This document shows positions 26,377 through 41,300 of a stretch of DNA of 64,000 bases, in pieces. Within the stretch, counting starts at the first letter, position 1. Each line of letters opens with the position of its first letter. Both the position numbers and the translations under genes were made by a program. The notes under the pieces were generated by a model. It saw only the letters and a program-made list of their open reading frames with translations. It did no database searches and was not told where the DNA came from. This DNA is from Voacanga thouarsii (lineage: Eukaryota; Streptophyta; Magnoliopsida; Gentianales; Apocynaceae), in NCBI GenBank assembly GCA_026120185.1, contig JANUWF010001631.1:1922001-1986000 (forward strand). The letters run 5' to 3'.

Positions 26377-29300
26377 GGAGTCATATATACTCAGCGTAAC
26401 AAATATAGTCTTGCTTCCTCATACTTTTCCTTTTCAATACCTTTACAGCTAGAATTCTAACAAGTAGATAAAATTTGTTAGGTCAAAAGAAGCTCTCAAA
26501 AATTTTATAATTAAGTACCTTTTGTAGTGGATAGATTTTTCCCACCTTATGCCTCTTAATTATTAAATGTTAGGAGGTAAACATATTTAGTTTTTCTTAT
26601 GGACTTTAAAGATGTCATGTTGTTGATTACGTTCAAATGCATACGAATTTAGGCTTAGAGTAGAATGTGGCAGTTGCTTCAAACCACTATCCTCAGTGTG
26701 GCTACAGGAATATTGGAGCAATGTCACTGTAATGCACTTGTACAGGCATTTTGACAGGAATATTTTCTCACATAAAGGACCACAATGATGCCAGGAAGCT
26801 TTGTTCCTATGGAAACAAATCATCCCTGAACATAATGGAAGCATAGCAGAACACTCAAGACTTGAAAGTGCTCCATTCACCTGAAAATACCGAAGTTTAA
26901 CTTCATGAATGGGAGAAGACTATTGATATGGGTTTTCTATTCTAAGGATTGGACAGCATGTGAATGAACGTCCAAAATATTTCTGTATAGTATTTCTATT
27001 AGACAAATAAATGATTCAAATATGTTTTGAAGGAATACTGTAATCTATTGCCAATTTTCTCCAGCAAAAAATGAGAAAAAATTGTAATATGATAATAATA
27101 TAGAATAATAAAATGAGGGGAACATGTGGGCTAGTGAGTATTTTATGTCAAATCTAAATATGGAAAAAGAATTATGGGAACATTTGACTTTTAATGGTAT
27201 ATAATATATGAAAAACATTCTTCTAGGGAAAGGAAAGTGTCAATTATTTTGGGACTTTTTAAAATAGTAAGCAGATCAATTTTAGGAGGACAAAGGGTGT
27301 AGAAAACAATGGCACCCATCCTGAAGTTGTTTCGCAGCCCTAGCTAATGACTTATCTAAGAAGATAGGTGAAAAAAGGAAACAAATATTTAACTAAAATC
27401 CTAAAGCATATAGGGATCAATATCTAAAAATAGGGTACTTGGGCAGCACTACCCAAGTGGAAAAAGTTTCTCAACTCATTTGAAAAGAATTTATATCCAA
27501 CTGATTCCCATTTCCTGAGAACTGTTCCTAATTCTCGAGAACTCTCATCTAGTCACAAAACATCACATTCTCACTCCTTGGCCCCACATAGTCCCACATT
27601 TTCCCCCACCAAATTCCTTCTCAGCTCAAAAGAATTTTTCTCAAATGGGTTGTTTCCCCAGTACACCCCTAGAGTAATAAAAACTTTACTGTTGCACGAA
27701 AAGTACTGCTACTGTATTTGAACAGTGACATTCAAAAAATGATTCAGCTTAGGCTGCTTCTTCTTCTTCTTTTTTTTTTTTTTCACTTGGATCATTTTGT
27801 TGTTCCAGTTTTATCCTTGAATGATAATCGGAGTCAGAAGTGAGTTTTGAGGCATCTTTGATGTTCATTGGACATTACTTTTTGATAGCTAAGTTATCTG
27901 TATCCTGAGATAATAAGCAGCCTGTTGTCATGGGTTTTCAGCTGAACACAAAGATGGTTGAGAGTCATATATAATTGACCTAAATAGTTTTTCAGGTTAT
28001 TCTCCATTAATATGGGTTTGATGTTCCCATGAATTGGTTTTGGAATCTTTTCTGTTGCATATTTCAGGCAAGCACATGGTTAACAAAAATTTAGTTCCAA
28101 ATATCTAGGTTTAAGAAAACAAATAGTATTAAAGTTATAAGAGAAACTGCTTTGATATCTTCTTTTCCTCCAGTTCATGCAAGTTTTTACAGTTTAGCTC
28201 TTGTCATGGCATAAATGTTGTTTTCTTGAAGGTTTTGGTTCAAGTATATGGCATGCATGTTTATTATGTTTGTAGAAGCAAAATAACACTTAAAGACCTA
28301 GTTTGACTCTTCATATAGGCAGCAAAGATCTGCAACAATTTGGCAATGGCAGTGAGTATGCTTGGTGTCTCGGAAGCATTTGCTCTTGGTCAGAAATTAG
28401 GGATTGCAGCCAGCACTCTTACCAAGATATTCAACTCATCCAGTGCTCGCTGTTGGAGTAGGTATGCATTACCTATTATTTTGCGTGACATTTTACTTTT
28501 CTGTAGGTAACTCTTGTTTTCATATTCTTGAGTAATATTTCAAATTTTTAATAATTGCTTTTAATTTGAACTAGCTAGTGCTATTGTCATCTACACACTG
28601 TGATAAATATTTTCCTTTAATTATAGGTCCCATAAGATAAAAATGCACAAGAGTTGCATCTTTATTTGTTTTAATTAATTACCCCGCCTCTCTCTGTTGT
28701 TGTTGTTGTTTTTTTTTTTTTTTTTTAAAACCCTTAATGTTAATTAATCTTTATTTGAGCTGCTACCCTAAGGTATAGAAACCTACCTTTTACTCCTCTC
28801 TACTTTAAAGTAAAGGGTAAATTGATAGAAAATGTTAATTTAATGGATGGAGTGTTTCTTCAAATAATTCAACCAGTTGCTTTAACCAGAGGAGGTGGCA
28901 ATGTTTCTGTGTGTTTTAAATTTTTGTTAATCTTTTTTGTATGTCACTCTGGCCATTCTCTTCTTCTTCTGTATGTCTGTCTGTCTGTCTGTCTCGCGGT
29001 TTAAGTTAGTTAGAATTCAAGATTCATAAGCATGCATAAAGTCCAGGTACAGATTTTGGGACTATGCACTAGTTTTTTTTGTCTGGTAAAGCTTATTGTT
29101 AAAAGTTTCTTGAGCACTAGTAGCTTGATTCCTGCTCTGACAGAAGTGTATGAGCGCATAATAGTCTTACGGACTATTATAAAGCAACTATGTTCATGAA
29201 TTTCTTTATCTATCTTTTATATCTCAGAAAGCATCTACATACTATCTAATGATTGTGCTGTAAGACCCCTTCTGTTTGTCATGTCATGGATAGTGGAGAT

Positions 29301-32300
29301 GAAAAGTAAGGAGAAAAAGAAATGCACTGTAGTCAATAGTTTCTACAAAAGATGTAGCATCTTAAAAACTGGAACTCATGTATAAGTAAGTTTAATTTTC
29401 AATAAGCTGAAAATTTTCTTTTACAAATTCTAGTTAGGTATTGATTGGAATTGATCTGTAGTTTGGTACCATATTCATCAAATACATGAATTGCATGAAC
29501 CTCAGATGGCTCTGCAAGGTCCTAATAGGTTATTGTTCTGGTGTAATATTAAAACTGAAAGTGGTCATCATAGCTGCAACCAACGTATGAAGTTCCTTCT
29601 GCTGAGCTGTAAAAGCTACTTTGGTAAGTATTCACTTCATCTGATGTAATTCTCATTCAAAACATGTATATGACAGTGACACTTATAATCCAGTGCCTGG
29701 AGTGATGGCTGGGGTGCCAGCTTCAAGGAACTATGATGGTGGGTTTACATCAAAACTAATGGTATGTGGATTAATCCCCTCACTATGCAATTCTCCGAGG
29801 TTTTATGTAGGTTAATTGGACCATGTGCTTTACAAATGCTTTGGTGTGCAGTTTTAGTTGTAAGTGGGAGGTTTGCTTGATGGTGATGTATTCAATTTCA
29901 TTTATTTTCAAAAGTTATTAAACTTGAAGGGAATGTTGTCACAGAAATTTTGTTTTGACCAACAAAAGCATGCTGAGAAGAGTTAACAGTTTCTGCACTT
30001 CAAAATTTCCTTAATTAGATGGCAGTATCATGTCAAATGTGATAAACATGGGTCAGAAGCACTTTATATAGGCTTCAGTTTAAAGCTTTGAAAAATGGAA
30101 GTAATTTGATATCGTGGACTCTTAATAGAATCTTTTCTTGGCATTCTAGGGTTTCTGTTTGACTTTGAGTATTTCTATTCTCTATTATTGAAGGGCATCC
30201 TCTCTATACTCTCATTCGGGAAACTGCTAGCCAAACAGCTTTTGATCAGCTAGCGAGACAACTAACCACCCTTTCAATTTCATGGTTTTGAGCTAAGGAT
30301 GTAAAAGCCTTATCTTGCTGGGTTAATTCGGGCATATACACCGTTAGTACACTAACTACTAATATGCTAACATATATAGTTTTAACAGTATTATTTATTA
30401 ATTAGTTTGTTAGTGACCGATAACTACTATTTGATTTTCTTCTAACCTCTAATCCACATGTTTTATCAAACAACTAATAATTAAGCCTCATGAGTGTCAA
30501 CTTGATTGCACTAAAATACATTGAACACTCTTATAGCCTTTTCCATCATTTTCCAAAAAAATAAAAAAGAAAAAAAATTCAAGTCAGTCTTGATTTTTTT
30601 TCCCGGGTAAAAGATTTCTTTTTTTGATTCATTTGTTGGTCATTTTTTGGTCTCGCATTTGGCAATGTATGTGTATATAATGCCATATTGCCTCATAAAA
30701 ATATATGATGGAATCATAATTGTACTTTTTTTTAAAATAATTAAGCAATTTTATTCTCGGGACTTATTTCAGTTTTTTGTTTGATGATTGTACTTTTTCA
30801 TTTCAGTTCCTCAGTTTTCAATTTATAATCCTTTTGAGTTTCATAATCATAGGCAATAAAATGGTACCTCAAATGTATTATTATTATTTCAATCTATAGA
30901 AGCCAAAGTTCTACGTGCTTGCAGCACTGGCATTGAATACCATAGTGGTTGAACAGTGTGTAACCATCTTAGATGTGGTTTTGGGTTCTGAAAGGGAAAA
31001 AGGGACCATTTGATTTCTCCAATGTATGCGATAATGCAGACAAAATAAAGCTCTTGATGATATGATATGATATCATATCTGAAGGATAGAAGCATACTTT
31101 TATTCTATGATATGTATGGTAGATGAACAGTGTGTAACCCCCCTTAAATTGATGCTGGATGATCAAGAAGCGTTAATTTGTCGACAAGAAAGTGATGTCG
31201 TTGCTTGGATAGAGCCTTAGTAAACACATATGCAGTCTGGAGAGTAGTGGTATATGTGGGAGAGAGATATCATGAGCATCATATGCTTCATGAATAGCAT
31301 GACAATCCACTTCGATGTGCTTACTGCGTTCATGAAATACTAGATTAGCAGTAGTCTGAATGGCACTAGTATTATCTGCATGAAGCGGAGTAGGCTCAAT
31401 TTGAGGAAATCCAAGCTCACCCAATAGTCCTTGAAGCAAAATAATTTCAGAACAGGTAGAGGACATAGCACGATATTTAGACTCAGTGGAGGACTTAGGC
31501 ACCCGATCTTGCTTCTTACTTTTCCAAGAAACAAGAGAGTTACTAAGAAACATGCACCATTTTGTAATTTGTAAGTTTCAGAACAAGAGAATGAATTGCT
31601 TATCTTTTATTCATCAATTATAAGGGTATATATACAAGTATAGAGATCCTATAATAGGAAGTAAAATATCCTATATTAATTACAATAAATCAGCCCTCTA
31701 ATTCCTATTAGTTAGCCTACAAATCAGCCTATATTTGTTAACAATCTAATTCCTACAAATCAGCCTATATACAATCTGTAACACTCCCCCTCAAGCTGGA
31801 GCATAGATATTAATCATGCCCAGCTTGTTACATAGATAATCAATCCGTACCCCGTTAAGAGCCTTTGTGAATAAATCACCTAATTGTTCTCTAGTCTTCA
31901 CATGACCTGTAGTGATCAAACCTTGTTGGATCTTTTCACGAATGAAATGACAATCAATCTCAATATGTTTCGTTCGTTCATGAAAGACTGGATTGGAAGC
32001 AATGTGAAGTGCAACTTGATTATCACACCATAGCTTTGCAGGTACTGAGACCTTAATTCCTACTTCACTGAGAAGCTGATATACCCATATGACTTCACAC
32101 ACAGACTTGGCCATAGCTCTGTATTCAGCTTCTGCACTTGATCGTGAGACTACATTCTGTTTCTTACTCTTCCATGAAACCAAGTTTTCCCCAACAAAAA
32201 CACAATATCCTGAAGTAGATCTCCTATCTTCCTTACGCCCTGCCCAATCAGAATCTGAAAAAAATTCGATCCTAGTATGACCATGATTGCCATATAGGAT

Positions 32301-35300
32301 TCCACTTCCATGAGCACCTTTTAAATAGTGCAGAACTTGTTCTACTGCCTTCCAATGATCAACAGTTGGTGATGACATGTACTGGCTCAACACACTCATT
32401 GAATAAGCAATAGCAGGACGTGTTACAGTAAGATAATTTAACTTGCCAATAAGTCTTCTGTACCTTTCTAGATTTGCAAATAATTCTCCTTCTTTGGTTA
32501 ATTGTAAATTAGGAACCATTGGAGTACTACATGGTTTAGCACCCAACTTTCCCGACTCTGACAGTAAATTAAGCACATACTTCCTCTGAGATAGGAAGAT
32601 TCCCTTCTTACTCCTGCTAACTTCAACTCCCAAGAAATACTTTAACATCCCCAAGTCTTTGGTATGGAATTGAGTATGAAGAAAGGACTTCAAAGACAAA
32701 ATTCCTCTTGAGTCACTACTTGTGATTACAATATCATCCGCATATACAACTAACAGAATAATACCTCCATCAGATTGTCTATAGAAAACAGAATGATCTG
32801 ACTTCTCAATAGCCTGGCTAAATTTTCCAAACCAAGCCCGAGGACTCTGTTTCAAGCCATAGAGAGATTTTTGTAGACGGCAGACTTTCCCATTCTCCCC
32901 CTGAGCAACAAACCCAGGTGGTTGCTCCATATATACCTCCTCCTGAAGATCACCATGGAGAAAGGCATTCTTTATGTCTAACTAATGCAGCGGCCAGTCA
33001 TAAGTTGCTACAAGGGAAATAAATAACCTGACGGAAGCAAGTTTAGCAACAGCAGAAAAAGTATCATGATAGTCCACTCCATAAGTCTGAGCATATCCTT
33101 TAGCAACAAGTCTAGCTTTTAATTGAGAAATGGAGCCATCAGGATTAATTTTGATAGTAAACACCCATTTACATCTAATAGCTTGTTTACCTGCAGGTAA
33201 GGTAACCAAAGTCCATGTACCATTGACATCTAGAGTATTCATTTCCTCAAGCATAGCATTCTGCCATCCGGGATGGGCTAATGCCTCTCGAACAGTTTTA
33301 GGTACAAAAGCAGTGTCTAGGGATGTAAGAAAAGCACAAGAAGAGGAAGACAAATGATTGTAAGAAACAACTGAAGAGATTGGGTAAGTACATGTACGTT
33401 TACCTTTTCTCCGAGCAATAGGAAGATCAAGATCATCTTTGGTAGTCGGATCTGATGACGAAGATACGGCTTCATCAGGATATGATTTTGGAGACTCAAG
33501 AACTAAGTCAGAACTTGGCGGATGTGGGCGACGCGAGTAGGTGTATTTGATGGGAGGCTTAACTGGTGTAGGGGGAGGTGGACCTAAATTTGGTATGACA
33601 TTATAGATTAACAAATCATCATCCTCCCCCTGACTCACAGAACCTGAAGATGAAGGTAAAGGTGTTTGTTCCAAAAAAGTAATATCAACAGACACAAGAT
33701 ACTTACCGAGATTAGGACAATAACAACGATACCCTTTTTGCACACGGGAATAACCCAGAAACATACACTTTAAGGACTTAGGATCCAGTTTTGTAACGTG
33801 AGGTCGAACATCCCGAACAAAACAAGTACAACCGAATATCTTTGGTTCTATAGGAAACAATTGTTTATTTGGAAATAGAGTGGAGAAAGGAGTATTACTA
33901 GACAAAACAGAGGAAGGCATACGATTGATTAGAAAACAAGCAGTAGACATAGCATCAGCCCAGAAGCATTTAGGAACTTGCATTTGAAATAACAAAGCTC
34001 TAGAAGTTTCAAGAAGATGTCTATTCTTTCTCTCAAAAGCCCCATTTTGAGAAGGGGTGTCAACACAAGAAGTCTGATGGAGAATACCCTGCTCAAGCAT
34101 GTATTTTTGAAAATTGCCTGAAACATATTCTTTTGCATTATCACTTCTTAAGATTTGTACAGGTTTACCAAATTGGGTGCGAATTTCAGCACAAAAGGAA
34201 GAAAAGTGACAAATAATTCTGAGCGATTTTTCATCAAATAAAGCCATGTCATCCTAGAATATTCATCAATAAAAGTAACAAAATATCTGAAACCAGTTTT
34301 AGAGGTAACTGGACAAGGACCCCAAACATCAGAATGTACTAACTCAAAGGGAGCAGTAGCTCGCTTATTGACTCTAGGACTAGAACTAGGACGATGGTGT
34401 TTAGCAAACTGACAAGACTCACAATCTAATGAATTAATGTTTGAAAACTGAGGACAAAGTTTCTTTAACATAGAAAGCGAAGGATGACCTAATCGACAAT
34501 GTGCTTCAAAAGGAGAGACTGTTCCGATACATGCTATAGACCCTGGTTTCGGTGTTTCAAGAATGTAGAGACCGTCAGATTCATGTCCTTTACCAATAAT
34601 CTTCTTCGTCATGAGATCCTGAAATAAACAATAACCAGGAAAAAAAGAGACAACAATTAAGGGCACGAGTAAGTTTGCTGACAGAAATCAAATTAAAAGA
34701 TAGTTGTGGTAGACTCAGAACAGATGATAAATGGAGAGATGATGTGGGATTAGTGGTTCCAGACCCTATAATACTGGATGTTGAACCATCGGCTAAAGTA
34801 ATAGGAGTGATAGATTGATGTGGCTGAAAGTTAGAAAGTAAACTGGGATTACTTGTCATGTGATCTATAGCACCAGAATCAATGCCCCATTTTGAAGAAG
34901 AGGAAACAAGACATGTATTGGGTTTACCTGTCTCGACAAGAGTAGTAACATGACCGGATGGCTATTTCACTGTTGCTTGAAGCCGAGTCAATCTTGCATA
35001 CTCATCCGCAAATATTGTAACAGACTTTTCAGAGATCTTAGAACTAGATGCAATATGGGCAGACTGAGCTTTCTTACACTGCAGCTTCCAATAGTCCCGC
35101 TTGATATGACCAGGTTTGTGACAATAGTGACATACCATTTCTCCTTGCTCCTGTCCACGATTTCTAGTATTCTTATCAGAGTTGTTGGACCCTGACCCCA
35201 TGCTCTTACGGTTGCCACCACTATTGTAGTGTTGTCTTCCTGAGTCAGATGTGGTAGTACGGCTAATAAGAACATTGTTAAGCTGAGTAGATAGAACAGG

Positions 35301-38300
35301 TAACGTATTTTTTGTACGGAGAACTCTCCGAAAAGCATCTTCTAGACAAGAAATTTCTGAATTGGAAAGAATTTGAGATTTGGCAGTCTCAAATTTAGAC
35401 AGAAGACCGGCTAGAAAACTCATAACAACCATCTTCTCTCGCTGATTCCGTTGTTCCTCCACATCAGTACTGAAGGGAAGCAACATATTGAGCTCTTCAT
35501 AAGTTTTCTTGAAGTCCATAAAATAACTGGTGAGAGACTTATCTCCTTTATCTGCCCTGTAAAAATCCTTGCAAACATCATAGATACGAGAGAAATTTCC
35601 TTTTCCAGACTATAAGAACTGCAAATAGTTCATTAAGTTTTTCACTGTCTTACAATGAGTAACCAGACCAACCACCTCACTATTAATAGAATTACGAATT
35701 TGTATATACAAACGAGCAACTTCTCTCATCCACGACAATCTAGAGTCATCCGTAGGTGAATCATCAGTCAGATGACCATCCATAGAAATACTGAGCAGAT
35801 ATAATTCAACCATATGGTTCCAATCAAGAAAATTAATTCCATTTAATTTATGGTCCGTGATTTTTGAAACCAATGGAACCATATCAGAAACAATTCCAGT
35901 CTTTTTGTCAGACATAATTGCTAAGAAAAGTCAACAAGATAACAGGTTACCCACAAGGAGTCACTAGGTGCTGGCTAATCGGCACGACGTACCTCCCTGA
36001 GTTGGCGGTGTCTATAGAGGAACCTCCAAAGCCTGTACCTTGAATATGGCAGCAGCCTCCCTCACACTCAACAACCTAGAATTTTTTTCCCTCAAATATC
36101 TATGAACAGAACCAGGCTCTGATACCATGTAAGTTTCAGAACAAGAGAATGAAACTTCTTATCTTTTATTCATCAATTATAAGGGTATATATACAAGTAT
36201 AGAGATCCTATAATAGGAAGTAAAATATCCTATATTAATTACAATAAATCAGCCCTCTAATTCCTATTAGTTAGCCTACAAATTAGCCTATATTTGTTAA
36301 CAATCTAATCTCTACAAATCAGCCTATATACAATTTGTAACATAATTGAATGTCAAGTGTCAGAACAACCATCCCTATTAGCGTCACTATATGCAACTAA
36401 TCGAATAGAAGAATCCACAAGAAAGAAAAGACCTGGGACAGAAGTGCCGTGCAAATAGCGAACAATTCGATGAACAATAGTGATATGACTTTGGGTGGGC
36501 TTTTTCTTGGTGTTGTGGGTGTTTTAGCTGGCTATGAGTTCAGCTCAAACAATGGGACCAAAACAGAGATTCTTCTTGAGACAAAAAGGAGAAAATGAAA
36601 TAACAATCTACCCTTTATCAAATCCTTGAAGAACTAAGCTTCAAAGACCCTCAAGAATAGTAGAAAGTTCTACTATAATCTCACCTCAATAACCTTGAAG
36701 CAACAAAGGCAAACAAGAACAAATAGAATAGAGAAAATAGGCACCCAAATATTGGAATTCAAACAAACCTTAGAAGAACAAAGCAACTAAGACCCATTCA
36801 AAGAAAACAACATTGGATTATCCAAAAGATTTATAGACTCATTCATAAGGAGGACTAACCCTTAAGCATGGTCTTGAACAAGATGAACAAGGAGGCTAGG
36901 GCCTCTCAAGATTCTCTCTCAAATTTGAATTAAAGTGTGTGAATTGTGTTGTCAAATCACTAAAGGTGCTATTTATACTATCCTAACCCAAGCTAAGTAA
37001 TCCCTGAGGTTCTATTACAGTTTAGGGTCTTAATAAGTCTTTACAAACACTTAAAATTGGAGAAAACCGGAGAAAACATAAAAAATGGGGGGCAACCATC
37101 GGCTGCCCAGGATGGAGTTGGTGCTGGTTTGGACACTACAGCCGGTCGGATGCCAGAATAAAGCCGTTGTTGGGCAGATTGAAGCCGGCACCAATTTGGC
37201 TACTTGGGGCTGTCACCGGCTGTCCACTGGAAGGCCTCCCTTGGTCAAGTTTCGCCATTCTTTGTTGTCGGCTTGAGTTCTTGTTGGGGTCTTTCTTGGA
37301 TAGTCATCAAAATGAACTCTTGGCTAGCTTCCTCAACCTTCCAACCCTCTTCCATCCTAAAGTATGGTTTGATGAGCAATTGAAAATCCTCTTGAAGCTT
37401 CTTGGACCTAGATCTTGTCATCGGTTCTTGTCCTTGCATGGCCACGCCTCCCCCTTCTTGATCTTGACCTCCATGATGAAGGGGAGTCTCATCAAATAGC
37501 CAGATGGAGGTGTGTAGGTGCTTGCATGAATTGGCTAACTTGTTGAACAACAAAGGAAATATTAGGCCGAGTGATAGATAGTTGATAGTTCTGTCTCCGT
37601 ACCAGTTGTCTGTATAAAGAGGGATCAGAGAGGAAATCACTCTCTTCACGATGATATTTGACATTCACTTCCAAGGGAGTATCAACTGAACGACCTTCTT
37701 GAAGACCAACCAAAGCAATTAACTCCTGGATGTATTTATGCTAGTTTAGAAAATCACTAGTACAGGTAGAATTCACCTCAAGGCCTAAAAAATACTATAG
37801 AGGGCCTACGTCCTTCATATGAAAAGAATACTTAAGACGTTCTTGAAATTGGAAAATCGATTCAGTGCCAGACCTTGTAATAACGATATCATTAACATAT
37901 ACCATGAGCAAAACAATTCCTTTTGTAGTCTAGCAAATGAACAAAGAGGAATCATACTGACTTTGGACAAAGGAGAAGCATTGAGCAGAACTTATCAAAC
38001 CAAGCATGTGTGGCTTGTTTCGAGCTATAGAGAGATCATTTTAGCTTTCAAACATCAGCGGATGGTGAAGAAAATGGCTCTGGTGGTGCAATCATATAAA
38101 TCTCTTCCTTGAGATCTCCATGCAAAAAGGCATTCTTAGCAGCCGTCTGTCGCAATGACCAGCCCTTAGAAGTAGCTATGGCTATAACAAGTCGCATAGT
38201 GGCCATCTTTGCTATAGGTGGTAACAGAATGAGAGTTAAAACGCTGGTGTATTCATTTGTTACGTTGCTGAGGATTTTATACACGTTACAAGGGGTCTAA

Positions 38301-41300
38301 ACTAGGAAAGTGCTAAACTAGGAAAGAATCACTACATTATAGGAGAATAATTTCTAATTCCTAATTTATATGATTGACAACTATAATAGACAACTAGTGC
38401 ATTCGGAATTAGCTCCCTTGATTTCCTGAATAAATCTGCCTTGATTTCCCGAATCTTTTGACTTTTTCAACACTTCCTCTAAAGTTGGCATGAAAATATC
38501 CTTAAATGCCAGCTTGGAAATTAAACTATCAGACTGTTTCTTATGAAGACCTTTAGTTAGGATATCTGCTGCTTGGCCAGTGCAAGGAACATACACCATA
38601 CATATAATCCCTTTATCGATTTTTTCCTTAATGAAGTACTTGTCTATCTCTACATGCTTGGTCTGATCATGAAGAACTGTATTGTGAGCAACGACAATTG
38701 CTGATTTATTGTCGCAGTATACATTAATTGGTGGTGGAGTAGAAATTTTCATTTCTTTAACAATTCTCCTAAACAACAGAACTTCACAAATTCCATGAGT
38801 CATAGATCTAAACTCAGCTTCAGCACTACTTCTTACCATAACATTTTGTTTCTTACTTCTCTAGGTCACCAAGTTTCCTCCTATGGAGGTACAATATCCT
38901 GAAGTAAACTGTCTATCTGTAACACTGCCAGCCTAATTTGCATTTGTAATTGCCTCTATTAGAAGTGTCCATTATTTTTAAACAGTTGTCCTTTTCCAGG
39001 AGTTCCCTTTAGGTACCCAAGGATTCGATAGATAGCATTTAAGTGATAAGAGTTTGGAGAGTGCATAAATTGACTTACTACACTGACAGCAAAGACGATA
39101 TCATGGCGAGTGTGTGAGAGGTAAATTAATTTTCCCACAAGTCTCTGATATTGTTCTCTATCAACACCATCAGCTATATCAGTTACTTGTAGTTTCTTGT
39201 TTGGTTTGATTGGGGTCGAGTAGATCAAGTACATCGTCTTGCTGATTGATAAAGATTCCCTCCTTTGAGTATACCAAGGAAGTATACTCAAAGTTTATGG
39301 CAATTCTTCCTTTTAATGCCTTAATTTCCCTAACATCATCACCTGTAAGGATAATATCATCGACTGTAAGGATAATATCATCGACATAGACAATGAGTAT
39401 AGCTAATTTACCTGTACATGAATGTTTATAGAACATGGTATGATCAACTTGACTTTGAGAATATCCATATCCTTTTATGGCCTTCTCGAACCTTTCAAAC
39501 CAAGCCTAAGGAGATTGCTTGAGTCCATACAAGGATTTTTTCAATCTGTAGACTTTGTTTTCACCAAACCTCTTCTCAAAGCTTGATGGAAGATCCATAA
39601 ACACTTCTTCCTTCAACTCACCATTCAGAAAGGTATTTTTTACATTGAGTTGATGTAGAGGCCAGTTACAGTTTGCTACTATGGATAGAAGGATGCGAAT
39701 CAAATTTATCTTGGCTACTGGGGCAAAGTTCTCATGCTAGTGAATTCTGAAAGTCTGAGTGAACCCTTTCGCCCCAAGTCATGCTTTGTATCTTTTCACA
39801 CTTCCAACAACTTTGTATTTTATAATAAAAATCCACTTACATCCAATAGTAGTCGTGTCCCTCAGTAAATCAACAACTTCCCTGGTCCTATTTTTTAGAC
39901 GAGCATTCATCTCCTCCTTGACTGCTAACCTCTAAGCCAGACTATTGAGTGCTTCTAGTATTGTTCTAGGCTAAAAAAGGTTACAGATTTTTGACAAAAA
40001 AGTTGTGTTTGTGTGAGATTTTTTTATAAGATAAATATTTTACAATGGGATGTTTTGTTGTACAGGAATGGACTCCTTTTCTAACGGCTATAGGAAGATC
40101 TAGATCTACAACATCCAGATCTTTAGCTTCTATAGATGCAAAAATGGGGTTAAGGTTGGGAATTGCATGTGTTTCTTGGAGACCATTGCTTGGTTCTCGA
40201 GTTTGGGAAGAAGTTAAAGGATCAATTTGAACAGTCTTCCTTTTATGAAACCATTTCCTAGAATAAACCAATGCCATGTACTTCTCCAAGAATGATTGTC
40301 CATGATGATGTCAACCTCGCACTCAGAAAGAAAAACAAAAATCAAATCGAAAAGAAAAATAAAAATAGGAAGAAAAATTCAAACAAATAAAAAACAAAAT
40401 CATATAAAAAAAACACAAATACGCACAAAGTTCCTAAAAACAAAAGTTAGTGATATTTACAAATACAACAAAGGCTAAATCAACAAGATTCGAGTGTTTC
40501 CGATAGTGTCCATCCCCGGCAACGATGCCAAAAACTTGATGCGTGTTTTTTAGTGTAGAAAATATTACCAATAAAGTCTACAATCAATCAAGCTTTAATT
40601 AAAATGCTAACGACTAAAACCACACATAAGGACAAGTATACCCATCATATAGTATGGGGAATAGCAAATATCAAATCGACATGAACTTAAGCTCCCACTT
40701 TACTTTACCCAAATCTTTATTGTTTAACCAATAAAATGAGAACATATAAATAAAACACTAACCTAATATACTAGAGAAAAGATTAAGTCACACAAGAAAA
40801 GTCACAAGGATAATTAAGGAATGAGAATAAGGAGAAAAGATATGCAAATAGATAGAAATCCTTGAATACACAATAATGATTTACTAGCAATTCTCTTAAT
40901 TAATTATTATCTTGGCATCATGAAGGATTAAAGTAGACCCACTTTGTTTGTAATCTATGAAATCACTATCTTCTAGTTAAATCAGTGAATATATTCTATC
41001 TCAACCAATTTGCCCAAAAGATGCATTAAAATCAATCCTCACACAAATCCCTATATTATCGGTGATTTAAAATATGAAATTAGTTAATGAATCTATATTC
41101 TAGTAATTATCAACTAATTTTTTATTACTCAAGTTCTTTACTCCTAACCCCTTTTGCAAGCAAGTTAAGAGATAATAAATATAAAATTAATTAAATTGAA
41201 ACCATTATCAACCTCTTTTGTAGGCAAGTCAATAAGAAGAATCAATCAATCAATTCCTTAATTAAAACAAGTAATCAAATACCATGTATAATAATCAATT

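Larger units (their letters stand above)
31570..36342 (-). mobile_element. Ty1/copia retrotransposon, complete structure (copia M)
   Basis: LTRs at 31570-31783 and 36128-36342, both TGTAAG...GTAACA, with a perfect 5-bp target duplication TAATT (31565-31569 and 36343-36347). Polypurine tract (minus) CTTGAGGGGGAG beside the left LTR. Primer-binding site (minus) TGGTATCAGAGCC directly beside the right LTR (36115-36127). The LTRs differ by about six substitutions and one indel over 215 bp, roughly 3%, so insertion is recent relative to neighbours. Inserted into copia O within intron 8. Confidence 0.96.

Noticed and set aside
36112..36130. Sequence resembling part of initiator-Met tRNA
   Set aside because: It is the complement of the tRNA 3' end only, placed exactly at an LTR edge, so it is a retroelement primer-binding site and not a tRNA gene.
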